DNA of 64,000 bases from Legionella adelaidensis (GTDB lineage: Bacteria; Pseudomonadota; Gammaproteobacteria; Legionellales; Legionellaceae), in contig NZ_LR134433.1 of NCBI RefSeq assembly GCF_900637865.1, positions 248,001-312,000 of the forward strand, given 5' to 3'. How positions within the stretch are numbered: the stretch's first letter is position 1; each line of letters begins with the position of its first letter. Both the position numbers and the translations under genes were made by a program. Shown one piece after another: positions 7,467 to 17,130 of the stretch. The notes below the pieces were generated by a model. The model did not search any database. It saw nothing but the letters and a program-made list of their open reading frames with translations, and was not told the origin of the DNA.

Positions 7467-9458
7467 ATGAAAAAAGTATTTAATATTTGTTCAGATTACC
7501 AACCCGCCGGCGATCAACCTACTGCAATAAAATCTCTTATAGAAGGAATTGAGTCAGGCCTTGCCAGACAAACTTTATTAGGGGTTACCGGTTCCGGTAA
7601 AACCTATACTGTTGCCAATGTTATTCAAGCGATTAAACGGCCAACGTTAATTATGGCGCCTAATAAAACGTTGGCTGCCCAATTATATGGTGAGTTTAAA
7701 ACATTTTTTCCTGAAAATGCTGTTGAGTATTTTGTTTCCTATTATGACTACTACCAGCCGGAAGCATATGTTCCTTCATCGGATACTTTTATTGAAAAAG
7801 ACGCTTCTATTAATGAACATATAGAACAAATGCGACTATCAGCAACGAAAGCGCTGATTGAACGGCGTGATGCCATTATTGTAGCGACCGTATCTGCTAT
7901 TTATGGACTGGGGGATCCCAATTCCTATCTAAGCATGATTCTTCATTTATCGCGTAAAGAAGAATGCAATCAGCGTAAAATTTTACGACGTTTAGCCGAG
8001 ATGCAATACGTTCGTACCCCTCATATTTTAGCGCGTGGACAATTTCGCGTGCATGGGGATGTAATAGATATTTTTCCCGCAGATGCAGAAAAAGAGGCCG
8101 TGCGCATAGAATTATTTGATGATGAGGTAGAAAACATTGCTTGCTTTGACCCTTTAACCGGGGAAATTCTCCATCGATTACCAAGAGTGACTATTTTCCC
8201 TAAAACGCACTATGTTACTCCCCGCGACCGCATTTTAGAAACTATAGATTTGGTAAAAATTGAACTACAAGAGCGCTTAACTGAGCTTAATTCGCAAAAT
8301 AAGCTGGTAGAGGCACAGCGCTTAGAGCAACGTACCGCATTTGATATAGAAATGATGATGGAATTAGGTTATTGCTCGGGCATTGAAAATTATTCCCGTT
8401 ATTTATCAGGAAGAAAACCAGGGGAAGCACCCCCTACTCTTTTTGATTATTTACCTCCCGACGCTTTATTAATTATCGATGAATCCCACGTAACCATCCC
8501 GCAAATTGGGGGCATGTATCGGGGAGATAGAGCGCGTAAAGAAACCTTGGTAGAGTATGGGTTCCGTTTGCCCTCTGCACTGGATAACCGCCCCATGCGT
8601 TTTGATGAGTTTATTGCCCGCTCACCTCAAACTATCTATGTTTCGGCAACCCCAGGACCCTATGAACAAGAACAGTCTGATAATGTTGCAGAGCAAGTGG
8701 TAAGGCCTACGGGATTAGTAGACCCGCAAATTGAAGTACGGCCCGTAACCAACCAAGTGGATGATTTGCTCTCCGAGATTAAAGTAGTAGTAAAAACTGG
8801 CTTTCGTATTTTAGTCACCACATTAACCAAAAGAATGGCGGAAGATTTGACGGAGTATCTACACGAACATGGTATTAAAGTGCGTTATTTGCATGCAGAC
8901 ATCGATACCGTGGAACGAGTAGAAATCATTCGTGACTTGCGCTTGGGCGAGTTTGATGTACTCGTCGGGATTAATCTGTTGCGTGAAGGGCTAGATATGC
9001 CTGAAGTTTCTCTGGTTGCCATTTTGGATGCTGACAAAGAGGGATTTTTACGCTCTGACCGCTCTCTAATTCAAACAATTGGCCGAGCGGCCCGCAATAT
9101 TCAAGGACGGGTAATTATGTATGCCGATCGCATAACAGGATCCATGCAACGTGCTATTGATGAAACGGAACGCCGCAGGACTAAACAAATAAGCTTTAAT
9201 AAAGAACACGGCATTATACCCAAAGGTATTTCTAAATCTATCGAAGATATCATGGAAGGGGCTTATGTAGGAACGCGCAAAAAAGTTGCCGAGAAAAAAG
9301 CCAGCTACACTCCCCTGCCTCCCGAGCAAATTGTTAAGAAAATTGCAAAACTGGAAAAGAAAATGTTTGCTCATGCACAAAATATGGAATTTGAACAAGC
9401 TGCAGAAATTCGTGATGAAATTCTTGCTTTAAAAGAATTTTTAGTTGCCTCATCATAA
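7467..9458 (+). CDS. uvrB: UvrABC excinuclease subunit B
   Basis: A full-length UvrB of 663 residues. It has the Walker A GVTGSGKT at 39-46, the damage-verification beta-hairpin region '[12 protein letters not shown]' at 92-103 and 'IDESH' (helicase motif II) near 340. The helicase C motifs follow ('[10 protein letters not shown]', 'QTIGRAARN'), and a UVR domain lies at about 620-660 ('[17 protein letters not shown]'). It verifies DNA lesions delivered by UvrA and recruits UvrC for dual incision in nucleotide excision repair. It is a single-gene unit. No LexA-like box was recognised by eye in the short upstream region. Confidence 0.98.
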   Translation: MKKVFNICSDYQPAGDQPTAIKSLIEGIESGLARQTLLGVTGSGKTYTVANVIQAIKRPTLIMAPNKTLAAQLYGEFKTFFPENAVEYFVSYYDYYQPEAYVPSSDTFIEKDASINEHIEQMRLSATKALIERRDAIIVATVSAIYGLGDPNSYLSMILHLSRKEECNQRKILRRLAEMQYVRTPHILARGQFRVHGDVIDIFPADAEKEAVRIELFDDEVENIACFDPLTGEILHRLPRVTIFPKTHYVTPRDRILETIDLVKIELQERLTELNSQNKLVEAQRLEQRTAFDIEMMMELGYCSGIENYSRYLSGRKPGEAPPTLFDYLPPDALLIIDESHVTIPQIGGMYRGDRARKETLVEYGFRLPSALDNRPMRFDEFIARSPQTIYVSATPGPYEQEQSDNVAEQVVRPTGLVDPQIEVRPVTNQVDDLLSEIKVVVKTGFRILVTTLTKRMAEDLTEYLHEHGIKVRYLHADIDTVERVEIIRDLRLGEFDVLVGINLLREGLDMPEVSLVAILDADKEGFLRSDRSLIQTIGRAARNIQGRVIMYADRITGSMQRAIDETERRRTKQISFNKEHGIIPKGISKSIEDIMEGAYVGTRKKVAEKKASYTPLPPEQIVKKIAKLEKKMFAHAQNMEFEQAAEIRDEILALKEFLVASS

Positions 9459-9542
9459 CTCCTATCGAAAAATTTTTTATTCCAAATACTTAGCTAGTAT
9501 TTTGTAGATATACTTAAGGCTTTAAGAAGAATTTCGGCTCGC

Positions 9543-10010
9543 ATGAACAATAAAAAAGGTTTTACCCTATTGGAACTGATAGTTCTAATGGGAATTATTG
9601 CAATAGTAGCCTGTGTTGCATTATTAAGAGTTCCGCAAAAGGAAGCATTTTTAGCGGATGGTTTTTCTGATGTATTGGCTCAAGAAATCCGCTTTGCTCA
9701 AATCATGGCTATCGGATTAAATCAGTCCTATAGCATCGATGTAGGCAATAGCGCTTTAACTATTAAAAACCAAGCAGGCACAGCCGTATCTAATCCAGAA
9801 ACAGGCAGCACTCTATTTTCCTACCCTTCCGGGGTGAGTGTTTCTGTTGCTTCACCCTATTCCATTCCATTAACTATTATATTTGATCCGCTCGGTAAGC
9901 CTTATAACTCAAGCGGTCTGGCACTAACTACCGCTCCCATATTTACAGTTACATCGGGGGCTAATACCAATACTGTAACAGTTTATCCTGAAACAGGTTT
10001 TATAGAATGA
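9543..10010 (+). CDS. Type IV prepilin-like minor pilin, GspH/MshC-like
   Basis: A 155-residue prepilin: leader MNNKKG, predicted cleavage before F7, Glu at mature position 5 ('FTLLELIVL') and a hydrophobic helix to about residue 27. The rest resembles GspH/FimT-type minor pseudopilins, with an 'RFAQIMAI' helix, 'FDPLGKPYNSSG' and a closing 'VTVYPETGFIE' strand. It is the first gene of the MSHA-like cluster and overlaps the next gene by four bases. It would be matured by a prepilin peptidase encoded elsewhere and packed near the pilus tip or base. MshC is the positional equivalent in Vibrio clusters. Confidence 0.85.
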   Translation: MNNKKGFTLLELIVLMGIIAIVACVALLRVPQKEAFLADGFSDVLAQEIRFAQIMAIGLNQSYSIDVGNSALTIKNQAGTAVSNPETGSTLFSYPSGVSVSVASPYSIPLTIIFDPLGKPYNSSGLALTTAPIFTVTSGANTNTVTVYPETGFIE

Positions 10011-10390
10011 ATAAGCAAAGAGGTATTAGTTTAATAGAGTTGGTTATCTTTATACTTATCATTGGTATAACTGGCACTGCTATTTTTTCAACTTTTAACA
10101 CGATACTTAAAGGTGCTAATCAACCCGATAAAATACTTAAAGCATCCCAAATAGCAAATGCGCGTATGAAAATGATTTTAATAAAGGGATTGGCAGGGTC
10201 TTTTACCGATCCCTGTTTAGCGAATGATAACGCCCCCTTACCGGATGCCTGCCAGGATTTAAATACCTATGCAAATGGTGAAGGTTATACTATACACTCC
10301 TCTTCCTCTACCAGTGGTAAGGCAACGACGCTAATAATTACCGTGTCAGGAATGGGTTCAGCCAGCACCAGTATGAGGTTTGTGGAATGA
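10007..10390 (+). CDS. Minor prepilin, MshD/GspI-like
   Basis: A 127-residue prepilin. The leader MNKQRG is followed by 'ISLIELVIFILIIGITGTAI', with Glu at mature position 5. The short soluble domain has a cysteine pair ('DPCLANDN' and 'PDACQD') that could form a disulfide. It overlaps both neighbours by four bases (ATGA), so it is translated with them. Its position second among four pilins matches mshD in Vibrio MSHA clusters. Assignment is by order and prepilin signature; the soluble part is too short to classify firmly. Confidence 0.82.
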   Translation: MNKQRGISLIELVIFILIIGITGTAIFSTFNTILKGANQPDKILKASQIANARMKMILIKGLAGSFTDPCLANDNAPLPDACQDLNTYANGEGYTIHSSSSTSGKATTLIITVSGMGSASTSMRFVE

Positions 10391-10866
10391 AAATGCGCGG
10401 CTTTACTTTAATAGAGATGGTTATTGTAATTGTCGTTACTGGAATCCTCTCAGCTATCGTGGCTTTATTTTTACGTTCAGGATTTACTGGTTATCTCGCT
10501 GCCAAGCCCGTTTTACCCTTGGCAATTAATGCAAATTTAGCTTTAGACAAAATAATGTTCGAGCTAGAAAATGCTACTAGTCTGAATGCCATTGCAAGCG
10601 ATAGTTTAACTTTTGTTAATAAACAAAATGAAACTATTACTATTTCATTGCATGGAACCACAGTGGAACGTACAGTTGATAGTAATAACGCACAACCTCT
10701 TTTAAAAAATGTAACAGCACTAACCTTTAAATATTATGAAAACAATCTGAATGTGTCCCTAAGTACAGACAGCACTCGATTAATAACTGCACAAATTACA
10801 ATAACAGATGGCACGGCCACTTATTCAAAGATGCTCTCAAGCACCGTTTTAAGAAGGTTATTATGA
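10387..10866 (+). CDS. Minor prepilin, MshO/GspJ-like
   Basis: A 159-residue prepilin with a very short leader, MKMRG, then 'FTLIEMVIVIVVTGILSAIV' carrying Glu5. The soluble domain has the GspJ/MshO pattern: an extended helix ending in 'DKIMFELENATSL' followed by beta strands ('TFVNKQNETITISLHGTTVERTV' region, about 80-100). It is coupled by ATGA overlaps to the genes on both sides. The MshO role is a minor pilin of the tip complex in the family; here it is inferred from order and pattern. Confidence 0.83.
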   Translation: MKMRGFTLIEMVIVIVVTGILSAIVALFLRSGFTGYLAAKPVLPLAINANLALDKIMFELENATSLNAIASDSLTFVNKQNETITISLHGTTVERTVDSNNAQPLLKNVTALTFKYYENNLNVSLSTDSTRLITAQITITDGTATYSKMLSSTVLRRLL

Positions 10867-12554
10867 AACGTCAAAAAGGCTTTTTAATGATTGCGGCCTT
10901 GGTAATTATAGTCATTTTTGGGGTTTTATCGGGATTAATTGTTTCATTGTCTATGGTTTCTAATGTAGGAACCGTTTATTTAGACCAACTAAATTCCGCT
11001 GCATTCCTGGCGGAAAGCGGTTTACAACAAGCAAAGAGCAATTTAACCCAGGCTATTATTGCTAATAGACAAAGTTGTGCAGGACTAAATAGCACACTTA
11101 GCTTATCCACTGGCAATTTTTCCATAGCAAGAGCTACTAACTTGCCGGCTAATAACATTAATCCGCGCTATGCCTATGCAACCTTAACCATGGGGTTTAC
11201 AGCAGCATCCTCTATTACCACACTTTCAGTCAACGACACTTCCGTCTTTTCACCACTAGGTGGGCGAGTCCTCATTGGCGATGAAGTATTTTCTTACATG
11301 GCAATAACCAACTCAACAACACTCTCGGGTGTATCCAGGGCAATGGACGGAAGTAGGGCGGTAAATCATGTGGCTTCGGAGTTAGTTAGCCAATATCAGT
11401 GTGTGGCTGATTCTGTAGGCACTTCTCCCGTATCAACTGCTTTTGGCTCCCGTCAATATCAAATGGGAATACAACAGCCTGTTGCTTTTACAGTAGGACA
11501 AGATGGCGTTATCCTTCGATGGAATAGCGACGCCTCTGAACTACAGTGGGAAGCCATGTCCGCAGGTTCTTTTGTATACAATGCTATCTCCGCCTTGAAT
11601 TATCATTCGGCATGGGCAGTAGGTAATAGCAATACTTCTAATATCAGGCTAGCCAGGCTCGAAGGGAACACATGGTCAACGGTTTCAATACCTATCTCAC
11701 AACCGCGCAACCTTAACGGGGTTGATGCAGTTTCTTCAATAGAGGCATGGGCTGTTGGAGATCTAGGGCAAGGAAACAGTTTTACTATTTTCCGCTGGAC
11801 GCGCGATGCCAGTAACAGTAGTACAAATTGGTGTAGATTGCCGTGCTCGGGTAAAACCATTACTACCAGCGGAACCACAGGGCAGCGGCGCGGACTGCAA
11901 GCCATAAAAATGTATAGCACTTCGGGAAGCGGGGTTGCGAGTGTGGGCTACGCCGTAGGCGGACAATCCGGAACTGGAGGCAACAGTAATCGCGGAGTAG
12001 TCATGTCCTATAATGGCACAACGTGGTCCAATTTGCCTTTGCCTGGCGCCTCGAATGAAATTGGCTTGTTATATGGTATCGATATAGTTCCTAATGGTTC
12101 TAATAATCCCAAGGATATCTTTATTGTAGGGCGATCTTCGCAAAATAATGATGGGAAGATTTTACGATATAAAGATGGAGTTTGGAGCCCCGTTATAACC
12201 ACTTCTCATCAATTGCGCTCAGTCTCCGTATTAGATACAGATGGAGATGGCTATGCTAATTTTATAATTGCAGTAGGACATAACGGACAAGTAGTGACAC
12301 TAACAGCTAACTCCTCAGCTATGAGTGTTACTTCTACAGCCACTTTAACTGGAGTAAATTTATTTGGAGTAAATGTGGCCAGTACCACAAGTGCGTGGGC
12401 AGTGGGGGAAAACGGCAAACGTTTTCATTATAATGGCTCGGGGTGGGTTCAGATTGAGGCGGGGGTGAATACAGAAGATAATTTAAATAGCGTAAAAATT
12501 ATTTCTGCAAAAGAAAACCCTGTTAGTTTTTCCTGGTATGAATTAATTAACTAA
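10863..12554 (+). CDS. MshP/PilX-like pilin fused to a large WAVG-repeat (propeller-like) domain
   Basis: A 563-residue protein. It starts as a prepilin (MKRQKG, then 'FLMIAALVIIVIFGVLSGL') but has Ala in place of Glu at mature position 5, as is usual in MshP/PilX/GspK-type pilins. The helix continues through 'AAFLAESGLQQAK'. Typical MshP proteins are near 150 residues, so about 400 residues are extra. From about residue 210 the sequence repeats 'AWAVG' or 'AVG' cores (W251, W296, W512 and variants between), each followed by G/N-rich turns and a 'W'-ended strand. This pattern is that of a beta-propeller. A pilus-tip adhesin is a reasonable inference, by analogy with tip proteins that pair a pilin-like anchor with a propeller. 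It is the last pilin of the set. Confidence 0.82.
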   Translation: MKRQKGFLMIAALVIIVIFGVLSGLIVSLSMVSNVGTVYLDQLNSAAFLAESGLQQAKSNLTQAIIANRQSCAGLNSTLSLSTGNFSIARATNLPANNINPRYAYATLTMGFTAASSITTLSVNDTSVFSPLGGRVLIGDEVFSYMAITNSTTLSGVSRAMDGSRAVNHVASELVSQYQCVADSVGTSPVSTAFGSRQYQMGIQQPVAFTVGQDGVILRWNSDASELQWEAMSAGSFVYNAISALNYHSAWAVGNSNTSNIRLARLEGNTWSTVSIPISQPRNLNGVDAVSSIEAWAVGDLGQGNSFTIFRWTRDASNSSTNWCRLPCSGKTITTSGTTGQRRGLQAIKMYSTSGSGVASVGYAVGGQSGTGGNSNRGVVMSYNGTTWSNLPLPGASNEIGLLYGIDIVPNGSNNPKDIFIVGRSSQNNDGKILRYKDGVWSPVITTSHQLRSVSVLDTDGDGYANFIIAVGHNGQVVTLTANSSAMSVTSTATLTGVNLFGVNVASTTSAWAVGENGKRFHYNGSGWVQIEAGVNTEDNLNSVKIISAKENPVSFSWYELIN

Positions 12555-12570
12555 TACCATAGGATGGTAT
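12554..12570 (+). promoter_or_regulatory. Hairpin between the pilin genes and mshI
   Basis: The perfect seven-base stem ATACCAT/ATGGTAT with loop AGG begins in the last base of the pilin gene stop codon. No T-run follows, so it is not a classic terminator. It might protect the pilin mRNA 3' end or reduce read-through into the assembly genes. Confidence 0.35.
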
Positions 12571-12605
12571 AGACTGTTTGCAATTAGATTAATTGCCAAG
12601 GAATC

Positions 12606-13544
12606 ATGTTCGGCGTCTCTATTAAAGAATCCAAAACCCAAAGATTCTCTTGTTGTCTCGGCGAGTCTAGCTATTCACTGGCAGCTGTGAGTAACGGTAA
12701 ATTGTTGTTTTGTGAACGCCAGGATTTTCTCAATAAACCTTTTGATGCCATGGCTAGTTCATTTGCGAGTGACATTGAACGCTTGGGCTTTATTGGCGAA
12801 GATTGCCATGTTGTATTGAGTCCCGGTCAATATGAGCTATTACAACTGGATGCTTTAGCAGTACCCGAATCTGAAATGGCAAAAGCATTTCGTTGGAAAT
12901 TAAAAGGCCTAATAGAGCTTCCCCTAAATGATATTGCCGTGGATACCTTTAGTATTCCGCCGCACGGAGTTGTTGGACAACGAAAGAAAGTATTTGTAGC
13001 AGTAACGTTATTATCGGAACTCAAAAATAAACTGAATATGTTTGAGTCAGCTTATTTACATGTTCCTTCGGTTACTATTGCACAGATGGCCTTACGAAAT
13101 TTACTACCCTTGATGCCTTTGAAGCAAAGCTCTCCTGTGATTGTAATTTCTTTAGAAGAAAACATTTGTAACCTTTATATTTTTTTACAAAATCAATTAT
13201 ATCTAGAACGCCAGCTGGCATTAACCAAAGCAATAGTAAATGAAAACGGGCCGAAAGCTCAGAATATACTCCTCGAAATACAGCGGAGTATTGATTATTG
13301 TTTAAGTGAATTAAAACTGCCGGAACCTGATCAAATCATTTTCACTCCTGGTTTTTTTCAAGCCTCGGCACTTTTGGATTTTTTAAAACAGGAACTTCCC
13401 AAGGAAATATTTCTTATGGATTTAAGACAATATCTTCAAATGGACTTCCCTATGGGATTCGAAGAACAAACCAGCTGCTTATATAGTATTGGAGGCGCCT
13501 TGCAGTTTTCTCCCTCTGTACAAGAAATAACGGAGACTGCATGA
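12606..13544 (+). CDS. mshI: MSHA biogenesis protein MshI (PilM-like actin fold)
   Basis: A 312-residue cytoplasmic protein with the MshI signature 'ESEMAKAFRWKLKGLIELPLNDIAVD' around residues 85-112, and 'VIVISLEENICNLYIFL' as an actin-fold phosphate strand pair. No signal peptide or membrane span. In MSHA and type IVa pili this PilM-like protein bridges the cytoplasmic ATPases to the inner-membrane PilN/PilO-type proteins. AAGGA lies before ATG 12606. It overlaps the next gene by four bases. Confidence 0.85.
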   Translation: MFGVSIKESKTQRFSCCLGESSYSLAAVSNGKLLFCERQDFLNKPFDAMASSFASDIERLGFIGEDCHVVLSPGQYELLQLDALAVPESEMAKAFRWKLKGLIELPLNDIAVDTFSIPPHGVVGQRKKVFVAVTLLSELKNKLNMFESAYLHVPSVTIAQMALRNLLPLMPLKQSSPVIVISLEENICNLYIFLQNQLYLERQLALTKAIVNENGPKAQNILLEIQRSIDYCLSELKLPEPDQIIFTPGFFQASALLDFLKQELPKEIFLMDLRQYLQMDFPMGFEEQTSCLYSIGGALQFSPSVQEITETA

Positions 13545-14161
13545 TACAAGATATTAATTTTCTTAATTTTTTACCTCAGAAAAAAGATTTTTTGAATGCA
13601 AACCATATTTTAATTAGCTCTCTTGCTCTCATTATTCTTCTTATAATCGCCTCTATTTCGCTCGGGATTAATCAAGGACTGACGCATTCTGAACTCGAAA
13701 AGGCTCAAAAGCGAAGAGCACAAGCCGAAATTGCTTTTCAGCAGGTCACTAAAACCTACCCATTGCTCACTATAGACAAACCTCTCGTCAATCAAGTCAG
13801 TGAGCTGGAGTCGATGTTACAGAAAAAACAAGAGCAATTTGGCCATCTTACGCATGCAACACTAAGAAAACCTTTTTCACACTATTTACAAACACTAACA
13901 AGAGTAGTGCCCAATGGATTATGGCTAACCAACATTCGCATCGATCAGGACACGCAAAATGTTTCTATAACCGGTGTCAGTTTACAACCTCTTTTTGTGT
14001 CCGTGCTAATGCAATCTTTACAATCTGCCGCTTCTTTCGCAGATATTCAATTTGATCTTTTTTATGTGAAAAAATTAAAGCATACGTCTTATATCGAGTT
14101 TGAAATAGCTAATGATCAGTTAACTGGTGCTAGCAAAAAAGCAAAAGAAATAAACAGATAA
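13541..14161 (+). CDS. PilN/MshI2-like inner-membrane alignment protein
   Basis: A 206-residue bitopic protein. It has a short cytoplasmic N terminus 'MIQDINFLNFLPQKK' (the PilN-type INLLP motif, here NFLP, that docks to the PilM partner), one membrane helix at about 23-43, a coiled coil to about 100 and a ferredoxin-like periplasmic domain. Such proteins form the periplasmic frame that links the cytoplasmic motor to the secretin. ATGA overlap with mshI supports the partner assignment. Confidence 0.83.
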   Translation: MIQDINFLNFLPQKKDFLNANHILISSLALIILLIIASISLGINQGLTHSELEKAQKRRAQAEIAFQQVTKTYPLLTIDKPLVNQVSELESMLQKKQEQFGHLTHATLRKPFSHYLQTLTRVVPNGLWLTNIRIDQDTQNVSITGVSLQPLFVSVLMQSLQSAASFADIQFDLFYVKKLKHTSYIEFEIANDQLTGASKKAKEINR

Positions 14162-14190
14162 ATTATTAAAAAACTATGTAAGAGGTAGGC

Positions 14191-14958
14191 GTGAGAGAAT
14201 CTTTCATAAAATTGCGTTTTAGAATCGACAGAATGGCATTTCGTGAACGCCTCGTTCTCATTTCTTCTCTTTTATTCTTTATTTTATGTATGTGGTTCTT
14301 GCTTTCATTTCTGCCCCAAAATGGAAATTTGAATACCCTGTCGCAAAAAATTGCTGAAGAAAATAAAAAAACAGCTGAGGTACTTCAAAAAAAAGAAAAC
14401 ATTGAAAAACTTGCGAAAGAAAATACGGTTATTAAGTTGGTACAAAAATATAAAGACTTAAAAAAAGAAGAGGCTATTTTAGACCAAAAGCTCATGCGCT
14501 ACGACCAGCGGTTTATATCTAATCGTGAATTAGCTCGCTTATTATATTCAATGCTTTTGCAAACTCGAGGTGTCAGTATTGAGAGTTTTTCCAATATAGA
14601 TCATATGGCAGAAAGAGAGGCTAAAATTATGAATACTGCAATACCGGCTGCCGCTTCTTCCTCGACCTCCCATAGAAACAATAATCTGTTACCAGGAACC
14701 ACTTCAAATGACTTGGTTGGAAAGCTCCCACCCGAGAGAACCCAATATAAATTAACTTTAAAGGGAAATTATTTTTCAATATTAAATTATCTAGCACGCT
14801 TGGAGCGGCTTAAATGGCAACTTTATTGGGATAAGTTAGAATACAAAGTAGAGCAATACCCGACAGGTATAGCTACCATTGAATTTTATACATTAAAACC
14901 TACAAATGCAGGAAGTCTCCCTTCTTCGGCCACTAGCTCGGGAACACCAAATGATTAG
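14191..14958 (+). CDS. mshJ: MSHA biogenesis protein MshJ (PilO-like)
   Basis: A 255-residue bitopic inner-membrane protein: one membrane helix at about 25-45 ('LISSLLFFILCMWFLLSFL'), then a strongly charged coiled coil (about 55-115) and a small alpha/beta periplasmic domain near 185-240 ('YKLTLKGNYFSILNYLARLERL', typical of PilO/MshJ). It starts with GTG behind AGAGGTAGG. It pairs with the PilN-like protein upstream in the periplasmic frame of the pilus machine. Confidence 0.83.
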   Translation: MRESFIKLRFRIDRMAFRERLVLISSLLFFILCMWFLLSFLPQNGNLNTLSQKIAEENKKTAEVLQKKENIEKLAKENTVIKLVQKYKDLKKEEAILDQKLMRYDQRFISNRELARLLYSMLLQTRGVSIESFSNIDHMAEREAKIMNTAIPAAASSSTSHRNNNLLPGTTSNDLVGKLPPERTQYKLTLKGNYFSILNYLARLERLKWQLYWDKLEYKVEQYPTGIATIEFYTLKPTNAGSLPSSATSSGTPND

Positions 14959-15298
14959 AGCAAGGCTTTTTTGTTACTTGTTAATTTTACTATTATGTAG
15001 GTCCTTGTGGGCATATCCACTTTTACCTAAAGATCCTACCAAACCTTTTATACTTCCTGGCGTTGTGGAAAAAAATAAACAAGTGGTTCCTCTAGAAAGA
15101 AATTTGTTGAAACTGCAATCAATTATTATTGGCCATGGCAAACGTGTGGCGCTTATAAATAACAAATATGTTAAAACGAGAGATACAATTGAAGGATTAA
15201 AAGTCATAAGAATTGAAGAAAATTCCGTTTGGCTATCTAACAACGGACGAAAAATAAAATTATACTTGTTTGAGCCAGGAATACGGAATTATAAATGA
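14951..15298 (+). CDS. mshK: MSHA biogenesis protein MshK (PilP-like)
   Basis: I take ATG 14951, which overlaps the mshJ stop (ATGATTAG) and gives a 115-residue protein with a clean signal peptide (MIRARLFCYLLILLLCRSLWA). A longer form from 14906 would bury that signal. The mature part 'PKDPTKPF' and 'LQSIIIGHGKRVALINNKYV' followed by 'RIEENSVWLSNNGRKIKLYLF' is the small beta domain seen in MshK and PilP, which contacts the secretin. It overlaps mshL by four bases. Confidence 0.82.
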   Translation: MIRARLFCYLLILLLCRSLWAYPLLPKDPTKPFILPGVVEKNKQVVPLERNLLKLQSIIIGHGKRVALINNKYVKTRDTIEGLKVIRIEENSVWLSNNGRKIKLYLFEPGIRNYK

Positions 15299-17115
15299 AA
15301 AAAGGCCTTTCTCTCTTATTGTCACTACTTTTATTCGCCTGTACGACAAATCAGCCGATAGATGGCACGGCAGTTGATGATATGAATGTAGCACTTCACC
15401 AAGGTATCCATGAAAATGAAACCTTGGACGCCACCGATAAAGACCGCCGTTCACAAGCTATTTCTAAAGCGCTACTACCGGACGTTAAGCTACATTCGCC
15501 ACAACGCAATGTTTTGTCGCGTCGATTTGATATTGCGGTAAAAAATGTACCCGCGCGTACCTTTTTTGCCGGACTTGTAGAGGGGACGCCAATAAATATG
15601 GTAGTTAGCCCTGAAATCGTCGGCAACATTACTCTTAATTTAAAACAAGTAACGGTAGAACAGGTACTGCAAACATTAGAAAGTGCTTATGGATATGCTT
15701 ACAACCCAATTCCTGGAGGGTTTGAGATTCTACCCAACACCTTAAAAACGCAAATTTATACTGTAAATTATTTAGAACTTGAACGCAGAGGGCGTTCACG
15801 AATAATCTTGAGCTCTGGCGAAGTAACCCAAAGCACCAGTGGGGGAACAACCAGTACGACAAATTCTCCAATTGCCACCTCTACCTCAATCACTACTGGC
15901 AACAATGTCAATAACACAGAAAATGTAATTGGCCATGTGGAAACGGTTAGCAGCATTGACTTCTGGCGACAACTCACAGCCACCTTGGAAATTATGCTAG
16001 GTATTACTCCCGAAAGGCAAAATTCAAATAGAGTGGGGAACGGAATCAATCAAAATCCAGTTCCTCCCACAGGCGGCTCTAACTCGGCAACGGGGCGTTC
16101 GGTTAGCGTCAACCCGGTCGCCGGTGTCGTAGTAGTGCGAGCAACACCAAAAGAACATAAGCAAATAGAAGCGTATTTAGATTTAGTGCAAAATAGTATG
16201 AATAGGCAGGTTATTTTAGAAGCTAAAATTCTTGAAGTGACTCTGCGAGATCAATACCAAATGGGTATTGACTGGAAAATCTTTGGTGCCAACTTAAACG
16301 CTATACGCTCCTTCCCTGGCACAGATATTAAAAATGAAGATTTTCCTGATGCTTTTACAATAGGAATTAAATGGGCCACTGATTTTACTACTACCATCCG
16401 CGCTTTAGAGTTACAAGGCAATGTACAAGTACTCTCGAGTCCGCGAGTTGCGACGATGAACAATCAAGTTTCGGCAATAAAAGTAGGCAATGATCAGTTT
16501 TTTGTTTCGCAATTAAATCCAACTACCAATGTTACTACTGCAGGGGTGGTAACCAACTCGAACCCTACTCCAAGCCTCTCACCGTTTTTCTCCGGAATTA
16601 CTTTGGATGTAACACCCCAAATTGACGCGCATGGGGATGTAACTTTGCATATTCACCCCTCTGTTAGCTTGGTGACGGAGCAGTCTAAAACTATTGAAGG
16701 AGCAGGTGTTAATGGCCGTTCTTTAACAGTCCCTCTTGCGCGTAGTGATATTCGGGAGTCGGATACTATTGTTCATGCAAGAAATGGCCAAGTAGTAGTT
16801 ATTGGTGGTTTAATGGAAAACCAAACGCAAGAAGATGTGGCACAACTGCCCTTCTTTGGTAATGTTCCATTTTTGGGCACTTTGTTTCGAAATACTAAAC
16901 AGCAGTCGCGAAAAAGTGAGCTCGTAATTTTAATAAAGCCCACCGTTATTACACCAAAAACAGCGACTAAAGACTTAATTGAATCTACCCAACAAATACA
17001 ACGATTGAAACGTGGCTTCCATATTGGCAGCAGACCTGATATCTTTGGTACGGAAGGAGAAGAACCAGTAAGCTTTGGACCACCGGCCGGCTATTATAGT
17101 CAGCCTCGGCACTAG
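15295..17115 (+). CDS. mshL: MSHA secretin MshL (outer-membrane lipoprotein)
   Basis: A 606-residue secretin with a lipoprotein signal (lipobox LLFAC, Cys16). It has an N-terminal STN-like domain around 70-130 ('VPARTFFAGLVEGTPINMVV'), a low-complexity Ser/Thr/Asn-rich insert at about 175-265, and the secretin barrel at about 330-560. The barrel is marked by 'VQVLSSPRVATMNNQ', 'GRSLTVPLARSDIRESDTIV' and 'QVVVIGGLMENQ'. It forms the outer-membrane pore for the pilus. It overlaps mshK and is followed by mshM at 16 bases. Confidence 0.94.
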   Translation: MKKGLSLLLSLLLFACTTNQPIDGTAVDDMNVALHQGIHENETLDATDKDRRSQAISKALLPDVKLHSPQRNVLSRRFDIAVKNVPARTFFAGLVEGTPINMVVSPEIVGNITLNLKQVTVEQVLQTLESAYGYAYNPIPGGFEILPNTLKTQIYTVNYLELERRGRSRIILSSGEVTQSTSGGTTSTTNSPIATSTSITTGNNVNNTENVIGHVETVSSIDFWRQLTATLEIMLGITPERQNSNRVGNGINQNPVPPTGGSNSATGRSVSVNPVAGVVVVRATPKEHKQIEAYLDLVQNSMNRQVILEAKILEVTLRDQYQMGIDWKIFGANLNAIRSFPGTDIKNEDFPDAFTIGIKWATDFTTTIRALELQGNVQVLSSPRVATMNNQVSAIKVGNDQFFVSQLNPTTNVTTAGVVTNSNPTPSLSPFFSGITLDVTPQIDAHGDVTLHIHPSVSLVTEQSKTIEGAGVNGRSLTVPLARSDIRESDTIVHARNGQVVVIGGLMENQTQEDVAQLPFFGNVPFLGTLFRNTKQQSRKSELVILIKPTVITPKTATKDLIESTQQIQRLKRGFHIGSRPDIFGTEGEEPVSFGPPAGYYSQPRH

Positions 17116-17130
17116 GTGCAGGGGAAATGA

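Noticed and set aside
16080-16130. Possible tandem repeat in the low-complexity part of mshL
   Set aside because: The Ser/Thr/Asn-rich insert has no regular period and lies within a normal secretin linker.
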